Source: CAYMFD01 sp964389475 (GTDB lineage Bacteria; Bacteroidota; Bacteroidia; Chitinophagales; Saprospiraceae). From it: DNA of 23,483 nt. The translations under genes were made by a program, and so were the position numbers. The notes beneath the pieces were generated by a model. The model did no database searches and was not told the DNA's origin. It was given only the letters and a program-made list of their open reading frames with translations. This document shows, one piece after another, positions 13,673 through 21,140 of the stretch. How positions within the stretch are numbered: the stretch's first letter is position 1; each line of letters starts with the position of its first letter. The DNA lies in contig CAYMFD010000054.1 of assembly GCA_964389475.1 (NCBI GenBank), forward strand, positions 1-23,483, read 5' to 3'.

Positions 13673-14718
13673 TGTAGGCTTATTTTGGGATTGATCCAGG
13701 CATAGATGATATCACCTACAATATACATGAGGCTAGTAATGGCAGCTATGATCATTGTGATGTGCAGTACTACGTTGTAGTCTTGCTCCACGATAGCGCC
13801 GTATAGCAGCCGCCCCATGCCGGGTATGTTACATATGATCTCTAGGAGGAGTAGCCCAGCAATGGCTCTAGGTAAGGCGTCGATTATCACGGTGGTGATC
13901 GGCAGCAGGGTGTTGGGCAGTATGTGCCTGCTAGTCTGCTCTGATGTTGACAGGCCCTTGGCACGGGCCGTAGTGCTGTAGGGTAGCGTGACTTCTTTAT
14001 CAGCAGTGGCCTTGACGAGCTGTGTCATAAATGCCAGGTCCTTGACGACCAGCACTAGCAGGGGTATCATCAGCCGCTTACCGTCTGATACCAGTCCTTG
14101 CCAAAATGTAAGATCATCCGCCCATATACCAGGAGATGGTAGTATATCCGTCCACCTACCGTACTCTGCCGTGGTGAAGAATACAACGAGTAGAATCGCT
14201 AACCAGAATGCCGGTAAACTATGTATAAAGAGGAGTCCCTGCTCTACTCCCGGTAGTCGATACTGATGGAGTGCTAGGCCCAGCGGTATTCCTATCAAGC
14301 AGATAAGAAATATCGCCAGCACCGCTAGTGACAGCGACCAGCCGATAGCGCGGTATATGCTCGTATTGACAGACTCGCCACTGATGGCGCTGACCGTTGC
14401 TCGACCACTCACTAAGCCTAGCAGCCATTGGTGATACTGGTTGTCCAGACCATGGTAGGTGAGGCTGGGGTAGTGCCATCCCTGTGCAGATTGTCTATCG
14501 ACGGAGAGGTAAAAGCTAGGCTTGTCTAGACCATACTTAGTGGCGATACGCTGGTACTCTAGCTCGTAAGATCTAGCATCGCTCACTTTGTCGAGGTCAT
14601 ACCCATCTCTTTCCATGATGGCCTCGACAGGATCACCGGGTAGTGCATGTATCAGGGCAAACAAGACTAAGCTAGCACCCACGATCGTAGGGACTACCTG
14701 TATCAGTCGCCTCACCAT
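13669..14718 (-). CDS. Peptide-type ABC transporter permease, OppB/DppB family
   Basis: A 349-residue inner-membrane permease, partner of the OppC-like protein. It begins MVRRLIQVVPTIVGASLVLF and has HALPGDPVEAIM directly after the first helix, the family's usual N-terminus. The EAA loop is YSTTARAKGLSTSEQTSRHILPNTLLPI, about 60 residues from the C-terminus. An upstream in-frame start at 14781 would add 21 poorly conserved residues (MTIVIPCYFGKV). The ATG at 14718 is preferred because the family begins with M-x-R-R-L. A TACTTTGG motif lies in the excluded segment and may be the -7 promoter. The substrate is probably di- or oligopeptides, which the sequence alone does not prove. Confidence 0.9.
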   Translation of the reverse strand: MVRRLIQVVPTIVGASLVLFALIHALPGDPVEAIMERDGYDLDKVSDARSYELEYQRIATKYGLDKPSFYLSVDRQSAQGWHYPSLTYHGLDNQYHQWLLGLVSGRATVSAISGESVNTSIYRAIGWSLSLAVLAIFLICLIGIPLGLALHQYRLPGVEQGLLFIHSLPAFWLAILLVVFFTTAEYGRWTDILPSPGIWADDLTFWQGLVSDGKRLMIPLLVLVVKDLAFMTQLVKATADKEVTLPYSTTARAKGLSTSEQTSRHILPNTLLPITTVIIDALPRAIAGLLLLEIICNIPGMGRLLYGAIVEQDYNVVLHITMIIAAITSLMYIVGDIIYAWINPKISLQ

Positions 14719-14888
14719 GTACTTGACTATGTTAGTCTCCTTTTTCACTTTGCCAAAGTAGCAAGGAATTACGATTGTCACCTCTTTTTTTAAAAATGTG
14801 ACTATGCTAGCCCCTCGCAGATAGACTCCTTCGAGCTACACTAAAAATAAGTATGCCATCCTTACCCCATTAGAATAAAAAAGAAACC

Positions 14889-14896
14889 TATATTTG
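14889..14896 (+). promoter_or_regulatory. -7 element of tRNA-Cys
   Basis: TATATTTG is a perfect TAnnTTTG match, 26 bp before the mature tRNA. The 5' leader includes a perfect hairpin CGCTTA-GGAAG-TAAGCG at 14901-14917. Confidence 0.65.
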
Positions 14897-14922
14897 CACC
14901 CGCTTAGGAAGTAAGCGACTAT

Positions 14923-14993
14923 GGACGGGTGGCCGAGTGGCTAGGCAGAGGTCTGCAAAACCTTGTACAGCGGTTCGAATCCGCTTCCGTCCT
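14923..14993 (+). tRNA. tRNA-Cys (GCA)
   Basis: A 71-nt cloverleaf. The acceptor GGACGGG pairs with TCCGTCC (one G-T pair) with discriminator T73, which is characteristic of tRNA-Cys. The anticodon loop CTGCAAA presents GCA, closed by GAGGT/ACCTT. The T-arm is GCGGTTCGAATCCGC. CCA is not encoded. It is transcribed from its own promoter just upstream. Confidence 0.95.
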
Positions 14994-15077
14994 CACAGCT
15001 CTGATAAAGGGCTTTATTTGAAATCGACATACTGTCAATTTATAGCGTTCGAAGCCCTACCTTCCTAACAGAAGATG

Positions 15078-15085
15078 TATCTTTG
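15078..15085 (+). promoter_or_regulatory. -7 element of tRNA-Leu
   Basis: TATCTTTG is a perfect TAnnTTTG match, 33 bp before the tRNA. It gives this tRNA a promoter separate from tRNA-Cys. Confidence 0.6.
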
Positions 15086-15118
15086 CGGCGCTTAAAGAAA
15101 ATCGAAGGATTCTCAAAT

Positions 15119-15200
15119 GCGGGTATGATGGAACTGGTAGACATGCTAGACTTAGGATCTAGTGCCGCAAGGCGTGGGGGTTCGACTCCCTCTACCCGCA
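15119..15200 (+). tRNA. tRNA-Leu (TAG)
   Basis: An 82-nt class II tRNA. The acceptor GCGGGTA pairs perfectly with TACCCGC, with discriminator A. The anticodon stem CTAGA/TCTAG closes the loop CTTAGGA, giving anticodon TAG, which reads CUA. The variable arm TGCCGCAAGGCG is long, as leucine tRNAs require. The T-arm is GGGGGTTCGACTCCC. CCA is not encoded. A T-rich stretch follows (15201-15228) and may help termination. Confidence 0.95.
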
Positions 15201-15310
15201 CTCCTTCTTTTCTTTTCTCTTTTTATTACCAAATTCATTTTAGTGACTACACCTACTACACTACCTACCACTAGGTAAGTGAGGCTTAGGTGTTGAGCCA
15301 TTTGCAGACT

Positions 15311-16684
15311 ATGGAAGTAATACAGAATAATACGACCGACCTGACAGCAACGATCACGGTCAAGATTGCCAAAGAGGACTACCTGTCAAAATTTAAGGAG
15401 GAGTTAGGTAAACTTCGTAGAAAGGCACAGATCAAGGGATTTAGAAAAGGTCGCGTGCCGGAGTCTACGCTACGTAAAATGTATGGCGAGCAGGTACTAG
15501 CAGAGGCGGTCAATGATTCGCTACAGTCTGCCATCAGTAATCATATCGTCGATAATGACCTCAACCTACTTGGGCAGCCTATACCTCTAGAGACAGAGGA
15601 CGATCGTATTATTTTTGATGCCACCAATCTGCAAGACTACAGCTTTGACTTCGAGATAGGTATGGCTCCACCTCTTACAGACATCAGTGGAGCTGGAGAG
15701 AGTGACAGTTATACCCTGCTCAAGGTAGATGTAGCTGATACAGAGGTGCAGGAGGAGATAGACAATGCTGCCAAGCGGCTAGGAGATCGTATCGAGGAGG
15801 ATAAAGACATCATTGAGAACGACATCATACAGATCAAGGCTGTAGAACTTGATGCTGACGGTAAAGTCCTAGACAAAGGACATGAGACGGGATTTTCAGT
15901 CATGGTAGACCTGCTGACAGATGATATCAAGGCAGAGGTGCTCAAGCTCAAGAACGGAGATTCTTTTGACTTCGATATCTACAAGATAGAGAAGGATCGC
16001 ACAGATGACTACGTTAAGAAGTATCTACTAAACCTCGACCCTGAGGAGGATAAAGAGATTGGTAATCAGTTTAAAGGAGAGATCGAGAAGGTCACACGAC
16101 TCGTCCCTGCTGAGATGGGGCAAGACTTTTTTGACAAGTACTTCGGCCCAGGCGTAGTATCTAGCGAAGAAGAGGCTCGAGAAAAGATCCGTACATCCAT
16201 ATCAGGATATTACGATGAGCAGTGCCGTAGTCTTATGTTCCGTGACATCATGGATCGACTCATGGAGGAGAATAAATTTGACGTGCCTAAAGACTTCCTT
16301 ACTAAGTGGATGGTCTTTAACGGTCAGGAGGTCCCATCGGATGAGGACTTTGACAAGTCAGTAGATAATTTACGCTGGTCGCTTATTGCAGGTGCCCTCG
16401 CTAAAAAGTTTGATGTCAAGGTCGAGTCAGAGCACATACAGCGTCACTTTGCTAATCAAGCGATGCAGTACATGGGCCAGTATGGTGGAGACCCATCGCT
16501 GGTGCAGGGTATCGTGCAGCAGATGATGCAAAACCAAGAGCAGGTCAATAAGGCCTACGAAGAAGTACGAGCAGAGATGGTATTTGACAAGGTCGCAGAG
16601 ACGGTAACCAAGGTCGAGGATACCATCAGTGCAGAAGACTTCAGAGCTAAGGTCAAGGCCGTAAACGAGAAAGTTAATAACTAG
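15311..16684 (+). CDS. tig: Trigger factor, ribosome-associated chaperone
   Basis: Trigger factor binds ribosomal protein L23 at the exit tunnel and shields nascent chains. The 457-residue protein has the N-terminal ribosome-binding signature KGFRKGRVPESTLRKMYG at 42-59, with the GFRxGxxP core at 43-50. A middle segment (about 130-240) corresponds to the FKBP-like domain, divergent as is usual in Bacteroidota. A long helical C-terminal substrate-binding domain follows. A GTG at 15290 would add seven residues; the ATG at 15311 (MEVIQNN) fits the family. The leader carries a short palindrome (TACCTA-CCAC-TAGGTA, 15262-15277). It precedes clpP by 148 bp, the classic tig-clpP order. No convincing terminator or small gene was found in that gap. 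Confidence 0.95.
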   Translation: MEVIQNNTTDLTATITVKIAKEDYLSKFKEELGKLRRKAQIKGFRKGRVPESTLRKMYGEQVLAEAVNDSLQSAISNHIVDNDLNLLGQPIPLETEDDRIIFDATNLQDYSFDFEIGMAPPLTDISGAGESDSYTLLKVDVADTEVQEEIDNAAKRLGDRIEEDKDIIENDIIQIKAVELDADGKVLDKGHETGFSVMVDLLTDDIKAEVLKLKNGDSFDFDIYKIEKDRTDDYVKKYLLNLDPEEDKEIGNQFKGEIEKVTRLVPAEMGQDFFDKYFGPGVVSSEEEAREKIRTSISGYYDEQCRSLMFRDIMDRLMEENKFDVPKDFLTKWMVFNGQEVPSDEDFDKSVDNLRWSLIAGALAKKFDVKVESEHIQRHFANQAMQYMGQYGGDPSLVQGIVQQMMQNQEQVNKAYEEVRAEMVFDKVAETVTKVEDTISAEDFRAKVKAVNEKVNN

Positions 16685-16832
16685 AAGCAGACGGTCTAGA
16701 CCTAGCCGATGCCCACTATCTTATGAATAGGCGCAACATCATGCCTCGCTTATCAGTTTACTGCTTGGTAGGAGAGAGATAGCCGCAATGGCATTCACTC
16801 CTGATTATTAAATAATTAATCGTTAGAGTTAT

Positions 16833-17537
16833 ATGTTTCCAAAGGACGAATTTCGAAAATACGCAACTAAGCACTTGGGCATGAGTAGCATGCACCTTGA
16901 TAAATACATGTCAACCACTGTACCCAATATCAATGGTTTTACGCCACAGGTTATTGAGGAGCGACAGATGAATGTCGTAGGTATGGATGTTTTTTCAAGA
17001 CTGATGATGGATCGTATCATCTTCCTTGGCGTACCGATTAATGACTACGTGGCTAATGTCGTACAGGCGCAGTTACTATTCCTCGAGAGTAGTGACCCTA
17101 AGCGTGATATCCAGATGTTTATCAATAGTCCAGGTGGGTCTGTGATAGCGGGTATGGGTATATACGATACCATGCAGTATGTGAGCCCTGATATCGGTAC
17201 CATCTGTACAGGTCTAGCAGCGTCTATGGGTAGTATCCTCCTGACGGCTGGTACTAAGGGCAAGAGAACTTGTCTATACCATAGTCGTGTCATGATCCAC
17301 CAGCCATCAGGTGGTATGCAAGGTCAGTTTACCGATATGGAGATCAGCTATAACCTCATCAAAGACTTGAGAAATGAGCTGTACCAGATCTACGTAGAGC
17401 ACACGGGACAAGAGTTTGACAAAGTAGAGGCGGACTGCCTAAGGGATAACTGGATGACCGCTCCTGAAGCCAAAGAGTGGGGACTAGTCGATGAGGTACT
17501 AGACAAGGTCAATCCTAGAAAAAAGGAACAAGCATAA
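16833..17537 (+). CDS. clpP: ATP-dependent Clp protease proteolytic subunit
   Basis: The serine peptidase subunit of the Clp protease. The 234-residue protein has the complete triad: Ser131 in GLAASMGS, His156 in VMIHQPSGG and Asp205 in CLRDNWM, at the canonical spacings of 25 and 49. FINSPGGSVIAGMGIYD at 96-112 is the oxyanion region. The N-terminal extension of about 30 residues (MFPKDEFRKYATKHLG) before the conserved core resembles other Bacteroidota ClpP proteins and may be a propeptide or axial-loop extension. It works with ClpX, whose gene lies 3.6 kb downstream beyond the gluconate operon. A strong terminator follows. Confidence 0.97.
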   Translation: MFPKDEFRKYATKHLGMSSMHLDKYMSTTVPNINGFTPQVIEERQMNVVGMDVFSRLMMDRIIFLGVPINDYVANVVQAQLLFLESSDPKRDIQMFINSPGGSVIAGMGIYDTMQYVSPDIGTICTGLAASMGSILLTAGTKGKRTCLYHSRVMIHQPSGGMQGQFTDMEISYNLIKDLRNELYQIYVEHTGQEFDKVEADCLRDNWMTAPEAKEWGLVDEVLDKVNPRKKEQA

Positions 17538-17570
17538 GTAAGTAACTTCAGCTTGTCATCTTAAAGATTA

Positions 17571-17605
17571 AGAGGTCGCCATACACGTATGGCGGCCTCT
17601 TTTTG
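17571..17605 (+). terminator. Rho-independent terminator after clpP
   Basis: A 13-bp stem with one G-T pair (AGAGGTCGCCATA with TATGGCGGCCTCT), a 4-nt loop CACG and a T-run follows clpP by 33 nt. It insulates clpP from the gluconate operon. Confidence 0.92.
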
Positions 17606-17635
17606 TCATATAGCTAAAGCATTTCCCTACTTTAG
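17602..17635 (+). promoter_or_regulatory. Promoter of the gluconate operon
   Basis: TACTTTAG (17628-17635) differs from TAnnTTTG by one base. TTTG at 17602-17605, inside the clpP terminator T-run, is a -33 candidate with a 22-bp spacer. The -7 element is only 5 bp from the ATG, so the message would be practically leaderless. Confidence 0.45.
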
Positions 17636-17640
17636 TTGCC

Positions 17641-19533
17641 ATGAAGCACGTGGTTTATGTTTCCGGAGTATCTGGCGTAGGCAAGTCAACAGTCGGTCAG
17701 CAAGTAGCGGACCGACTGGGCTACACCTTTATCGACGGCGATGACTATCATCCCGAGGCTAATGTTGCCAAGATGTCTGCCGGTGTGCCACTAGGGGATG
17801 ATGACCGATGGCCATGGCTAGATGCCATTGTTACAGCAGCCATTGCTAGATCAGCGTGTGGTGTCGTTATTGCCTGCTCCGCTCTTAAACAAGTATATCG
17901 AGACCGACTAGCCGATGTCTCAGGCGTACGACTAGACTGGATACATCTATATGGAGAGCGAGATCTGATCTATAAGCGTATGGCGGATCGTGATGGCCAC
18001 TTTATGAGTGAGTCGATGCTCGACTCGCAGTTCGATGCCTATGAAGTGCCTGCATCAGGTTTGCGACTAGATGTCAGACAGTCGATCGATCAAATAGTAG
18101 AAAAAGTAATGGCACATATGCAGAAATCAGAAGTCGGTCTCATAGGCCTAGGTGTGATGGGAACCAGCCTCGCTCGTAATCTGGCAAGGAACAACTTTCG
18201 CCTATCCATATATAATCGGCACGTCGATAATGTCGAGGTAGATGTAGCACTAGGTAAGCAGCAGCAGTATGATGAGTTGTCTGAGGCAGCGGCTTTTGAT
18301 GATCTAGCCCTCTTCGTAGCATCCTTGTCGACGCCTCGAAAGATCATACTTATGGTCAATGCTGGTGTGGCAGTGGACACTGTCATTAGCGAGCTGGTAC
18401 CACTGCTCGAACCAGACGATATCATCATCGATGGAGGAAATAGCCTCTACAGTGATACCCAGCGACGCTATGATGATCTGGCAGCAGAGAAATTCAGATT
18501 CTTAGGAAGTGGCGTATCTGGGGGGGAGCTTGGAGCTTTGCTGGGGCCATCTATCATGCCTGGCGGTAGTGCCTCCGCTTACCAGGAATCTGCCTACTTG
18601 CTAGAGGCGATAGCTGCAAAAACGACTGACGGTAGGCCATGCTGTCAGTATATAGGTGTAGGTGGCGCTGGCCACTTTGTTAAGATGGTACATAACGGTA
18701 TCGAGTATGGAGAGATGCAACTCATCTGCGAGATGTATGGCATCCTGCGCTACGAGGTAGGGTACAGCCCTGCTCAGATAGCTGATGTCTTTACGACCTG
18801 GGGTCAGACTGGCGAACAAAGTTACTTGCTCGATATTTCTGTAGCTATATTGAGAGAGAGGCTGCCGGATGGTCGCCTCTTGCTAGATCAGATCCTCGAC
18901 AAAGCCGGAAACAAGGGCACAGGATCATGGACGACGATCGCGGCGTGTGAGCTGGGTGTACCGATACCTACGATCACAGCCGCCCTATTCGCTAGGTACC
19001 AAAGTGACATGAAGGAAGATCGAGTGGTGCTTGCGAGCCAGCTTGAGTTGACAGATACGCAGATCGGATCTATAGATATCGAAGCACTGAGATCACTCTA
19101 CCGTCTAGCGCGGATCGTCAACCACCGCCAGGGTTTTCACCTTATCAAGGCGGCCTCTGATCGCTACAGGTGGGACGTTTCTTTACCAGCCCTGGCGCAG
19201 GTATGGTCTGCGGGCTGTATTATCCAGTCTGATCTTTTGCGAGATCTTGGCAGTGTGATGAGCAGTAATAGTGATATCTTCCATGCGCCAGCGATCATAG
19301 ACGCATTACAAAAACTGCAAGTACAAGCAAGTAACGCTGTCACTTATATCGCTGGAAGTAATGTTGCTACGCCTTGTCTGCAAGCATCTATCAACTACTA
19401 CAGGACGGCCATCACACCTGTGACGACGGCTCAGCTACTACAGGCACAGCGGGACTACTTCGGAGCACATACTTTTAAGTGGCTGGATGACCCTGAGGGA
19501 CCGTCCGCTCATCATCAATGGCAAATGATCTAG
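17641..19533 (+). CDS. Gluconokinase/6-phosphogluconate dehydrogenase fusion
   Basis: A 630-residue bifunctional cytosolic enzyme. Residues 1 to about 160 are a complete GntK-type gluconokinase: P-loop GVSGVGKST at 9-17, FIDGDDYHPEANVAKMSAGVPLGDDDR across 30-56 and CSALKQVYRD at 79-88. Residues about 163-630 are a full-length 6-phosphogluconate dehydrogenase: NADP-binding GLGVMG at 169-174, IDGGNSLYSDTQRR at 263-276, GSGVSGGE at 289-296, catalytic Lys348 in GHFVKMVHNGIEYG, KAGNKGTGSW and C-terminal QRDYFGAHTFKW. The linker is only a few residues. Gluconate would go through 6-phosphogluconate to ribulose 5-phosphate, CO2 and NADPH in one protein. Many bacteria have GGNSxFPDT where this has GGNSLYSDT. 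The gntP gene starts 3 nt after the stop. Confidence 0.94.
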   Translation: MKHVVYVSGVSGVGKSTVGQQVADRLGYTFIDGDDYHPEANVAKMSAGVPLGDDDRWPWLDAIVTAAIARSACGVVIACSALKQVYRDRLADVSGVRLDWIHLYGERDLIYKRMADRDGHFMSESMLDSQFDAYEVPASGLRLDVRQSIDQIVEKVMAHMQKSEVGLIGLGVMGTSLARNLARNNFRLSIYNRHVDNVEVDVALGKQQQYDELSEAAAFDDLALFVASLSTPRKIILMVNAGVAVDTVISELVPLLEPDDIIIDGGNSLYSDTQRRYDDLAAEKFRFLGSGVSGGELGALLGPSIMPGGSASAYQESAYLLEAIAAKTTDGRPCCQYIGVGGAGHFVKMVHNGIEYGEMQLICEMYGILRYEVGYSPAQIADVFTTWGQTGEQSYLLDISVAILRERLPDGRLLLDQILDKAGNKGTGSWTTIAACELGVPIPTITAALFARYQSDMKEDRVVLASQLELTDTQIGSIDIEALRSLYRLARIVNHRQGFHLIKAASDRYRWDVSLPALAQVWSAGCIIQSDLLRDLGSVMSSNSDIFHAPAIIDALQKLQVQASNAVTYIAGSNVATPCLQASINYYRTAITPVTTAQLLQAQRDYFGAHTFKWLDDPEGPSAHHQWQMI

Positions 19534-19536
19534 TCG

Positions 19537-21029
19537 ATGGAAGCTTCTTTACTACTGGCCGTGATAGCAGGTGCTATCGTACTGCTATTCTTGTTGCTCA
19601 AGCTTAGATTGCCAGCATTCATAGCCCTATTGATAGCCAGTATATCTACGGGCTTACTATCAGGTATGTCTACCACACAGGTATTGCAGACGGTCCAGGA
19701 TGGTATGGGCGGTACTCTCGGATTTGTCGCAACGGTGGTGGGATTAGGAGCCATATTTGGAGGCATCCTTGAGCAGACAGGTGGTGCTAGGGTGATAGCT
19801 CAGCGACTATTACATTGGTTTGGAGAGTCTAGGGCTCCCTATGCTATGATGATCACTGGGTTTTTAGTGAGTATACCTGTCTTTTTTGATGTGGGTATTA
19901 TCATCTTGTTTCCCCTCATTCAGGCACTGCACCGACGTACAGGCAAGTCACTTATCCACTATGCGCTGCCGCTGTTGGCTGGTCTGGCCGTCACACATGC
20001 CTGTATACCACCTACGCCTGGTCCTATTGCTGTGGCTGAGATAATCGGCGCCTCGCCAGGATGGGTCATTTTGATGGGTGTTCTGATCGGGCTTCCGATG
20101 GCCTACTGTGGTGGTATCCTTTATGGTCGATATCTTGGCGATCGTTTGTATGTGACGACGGAGTCTGTGCAGGGAGAGCCTCTTGTACAGGATGATCAAG
20201 TGCCCTCTTTTACCACGATCACAGCTATCTTGCTCACGCCAGTTGTACTTATGGTGATTGCCGCTGTTACAGATCAGACTTATGAGGGTAATGGTGGTTT
20301 TTACTCCGCGATATCGTTTGTGGGTCATCCATTTACAGCACTGATTATTGCCAACCTGCTTGCTTGGTACCTCCTAGGTCGCAGGAGTGGACTTACCGTT
20401 GATGCATTGACCAAAATCACCACCAAGTCGCTGTACCCTGCAGGGATTATAATCCTCGTTACCGGTGCTGGCGGTGTCTACAAACAGACGCTTATAGACA
20501 CCGGTGCCGGTGAGATGATCGCCATGTCGCTTCAGTCGATAGGCCTGCCGATCGTTGTGTNNNNNNNNNNNNNNNNNNNNNNNNNNNNNNNNNNNNNNNN
20601 NNNNNNNNNNNNNNNNNNNNNNNNNNNNNNNNNNNNNNNNNNNNNNNNNNNNNNNNNNNNGCCGGTGAGATGATCGCCATGTCGCTTCAGTCGATAGGCC
20701 TGCCGATCGTTGTGTTTGCATTCTTAGCATCGGCTTTGATCAGGATTTTGCAGGGGTCGGCAACAGTAGCTATGATCACAGCAGGCGGCCTTGTCGCACC
20801 ACTGCTTGCTACATATAGCTTATCACCCGTGCAGCTAGCTACCTTAGTCATTTCTATCAGCAGTGGTGCTACATTAATGTCACATCTCAACGATAGCGGT
20901 TTCTGGCTAGTCAAAGAATACTTGCAATTGAACGAAAAGGATGGCTTTAGGACGTGGACGGCTGCGTCGACAATTATCGGATTAGTCGGTGGTTCTTTGG
21001 CAACGATCGCCTTTCTTGTCCTAGGCTAG
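19537..21029 (+). CDS. Gluconate:H+ symporter GntP, interrupted by a false assembly gap
   Basis: A GntP-family permease that imports gluconate or a related sugar acid. It has about 12 hydrophobic segments, with VVGLGAIFGGILEQTGGARVIA near residue 70, FDVGIIILFPL near 120, HACIPPTPGPIAVAEIIGASPG near 155 and the C-terminal QGSATVAMITAGGL and SHLNDSGFWLVKEYL. The frame is broken by 100 Ns (20561-20660). The 55 bp before the gap are repeated exactly after it. Removing the Ns and one copy leaves 1338 bp, which is in frame and encodes 445 residues, the usual GntP size. The gene is therefore probably intact in the organism. It is cotranscribed with the kinase/dehydrogenase fusion 3 nt upstream. Confidence 0.9.
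20506..20560 (+). repeat. First copy of a 55-bp duplicated contig end
   Basis: This stretch, from GCCGGTGAGATG to the N-run, is identical to 20661-20715. It most likely represents the overlap of two contigs that the scaffolder failed to merge. Confidence 0.9.
20561..20660. other. Assembly gap of 100 Ns, probably spurious
   Basis: Exactly 100 N bases, a conventional placeholder length. It is flanked by identical 55-bp sequences, so the true gap is probably negative (an overlap) and no sequence is missing. Confidence 0.95.
20661..20715 (+). repeat. Second copy of the 55-bp duplicated contig end
   Basis: Identical to 20506-20560 and ending at the same codon of gntP. It reopens the gntP frame to the stop at 21029. 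Confidence 0.9.
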
Positions 21030-21096
21030 ACGATAGGATGGTAAGTCCATAGCAGTTCTAGAGCTCTGGAGACAACCCACTCTCATGATCTGCCGT

Positions 21097-21104
21097 TATA
21101 TTTG
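21097..21104 (+). promoter_or_regulatory. -7 element of clpX
   Basis: TATATTTG followed by C is a perfect TAnnTTTG match, 36 bp before the clpX ATG at 21141. It also rules out the TTG at 21102 as the start codon. Confidence 0.65.
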
Positions 21105-21140
21105 CAGCAATTAACTAAGCAAGTAGAGATACAACTATAC

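Noticed and set aside
15008..15058. AGGGCTT and AAGCCCT inverted repeat between the two tRNAs
   Set aside because: It has only 7 bp with a 37-nt loop and no T-run; too weak for a terminator or RNA gene.
15083..15274. A 63-codon plus-strand open frame
   Set aside because: It covers tRNA-Leu and its promoter; the translated part is the tRNA itself, so it is not a gene.
18090..18428. A 112-codon minus-strand open frame
   Set aside because: It lies wholly inside the dehydrogenase half of the fusion gene and encodes low-complexity Ser/Thr sequence.
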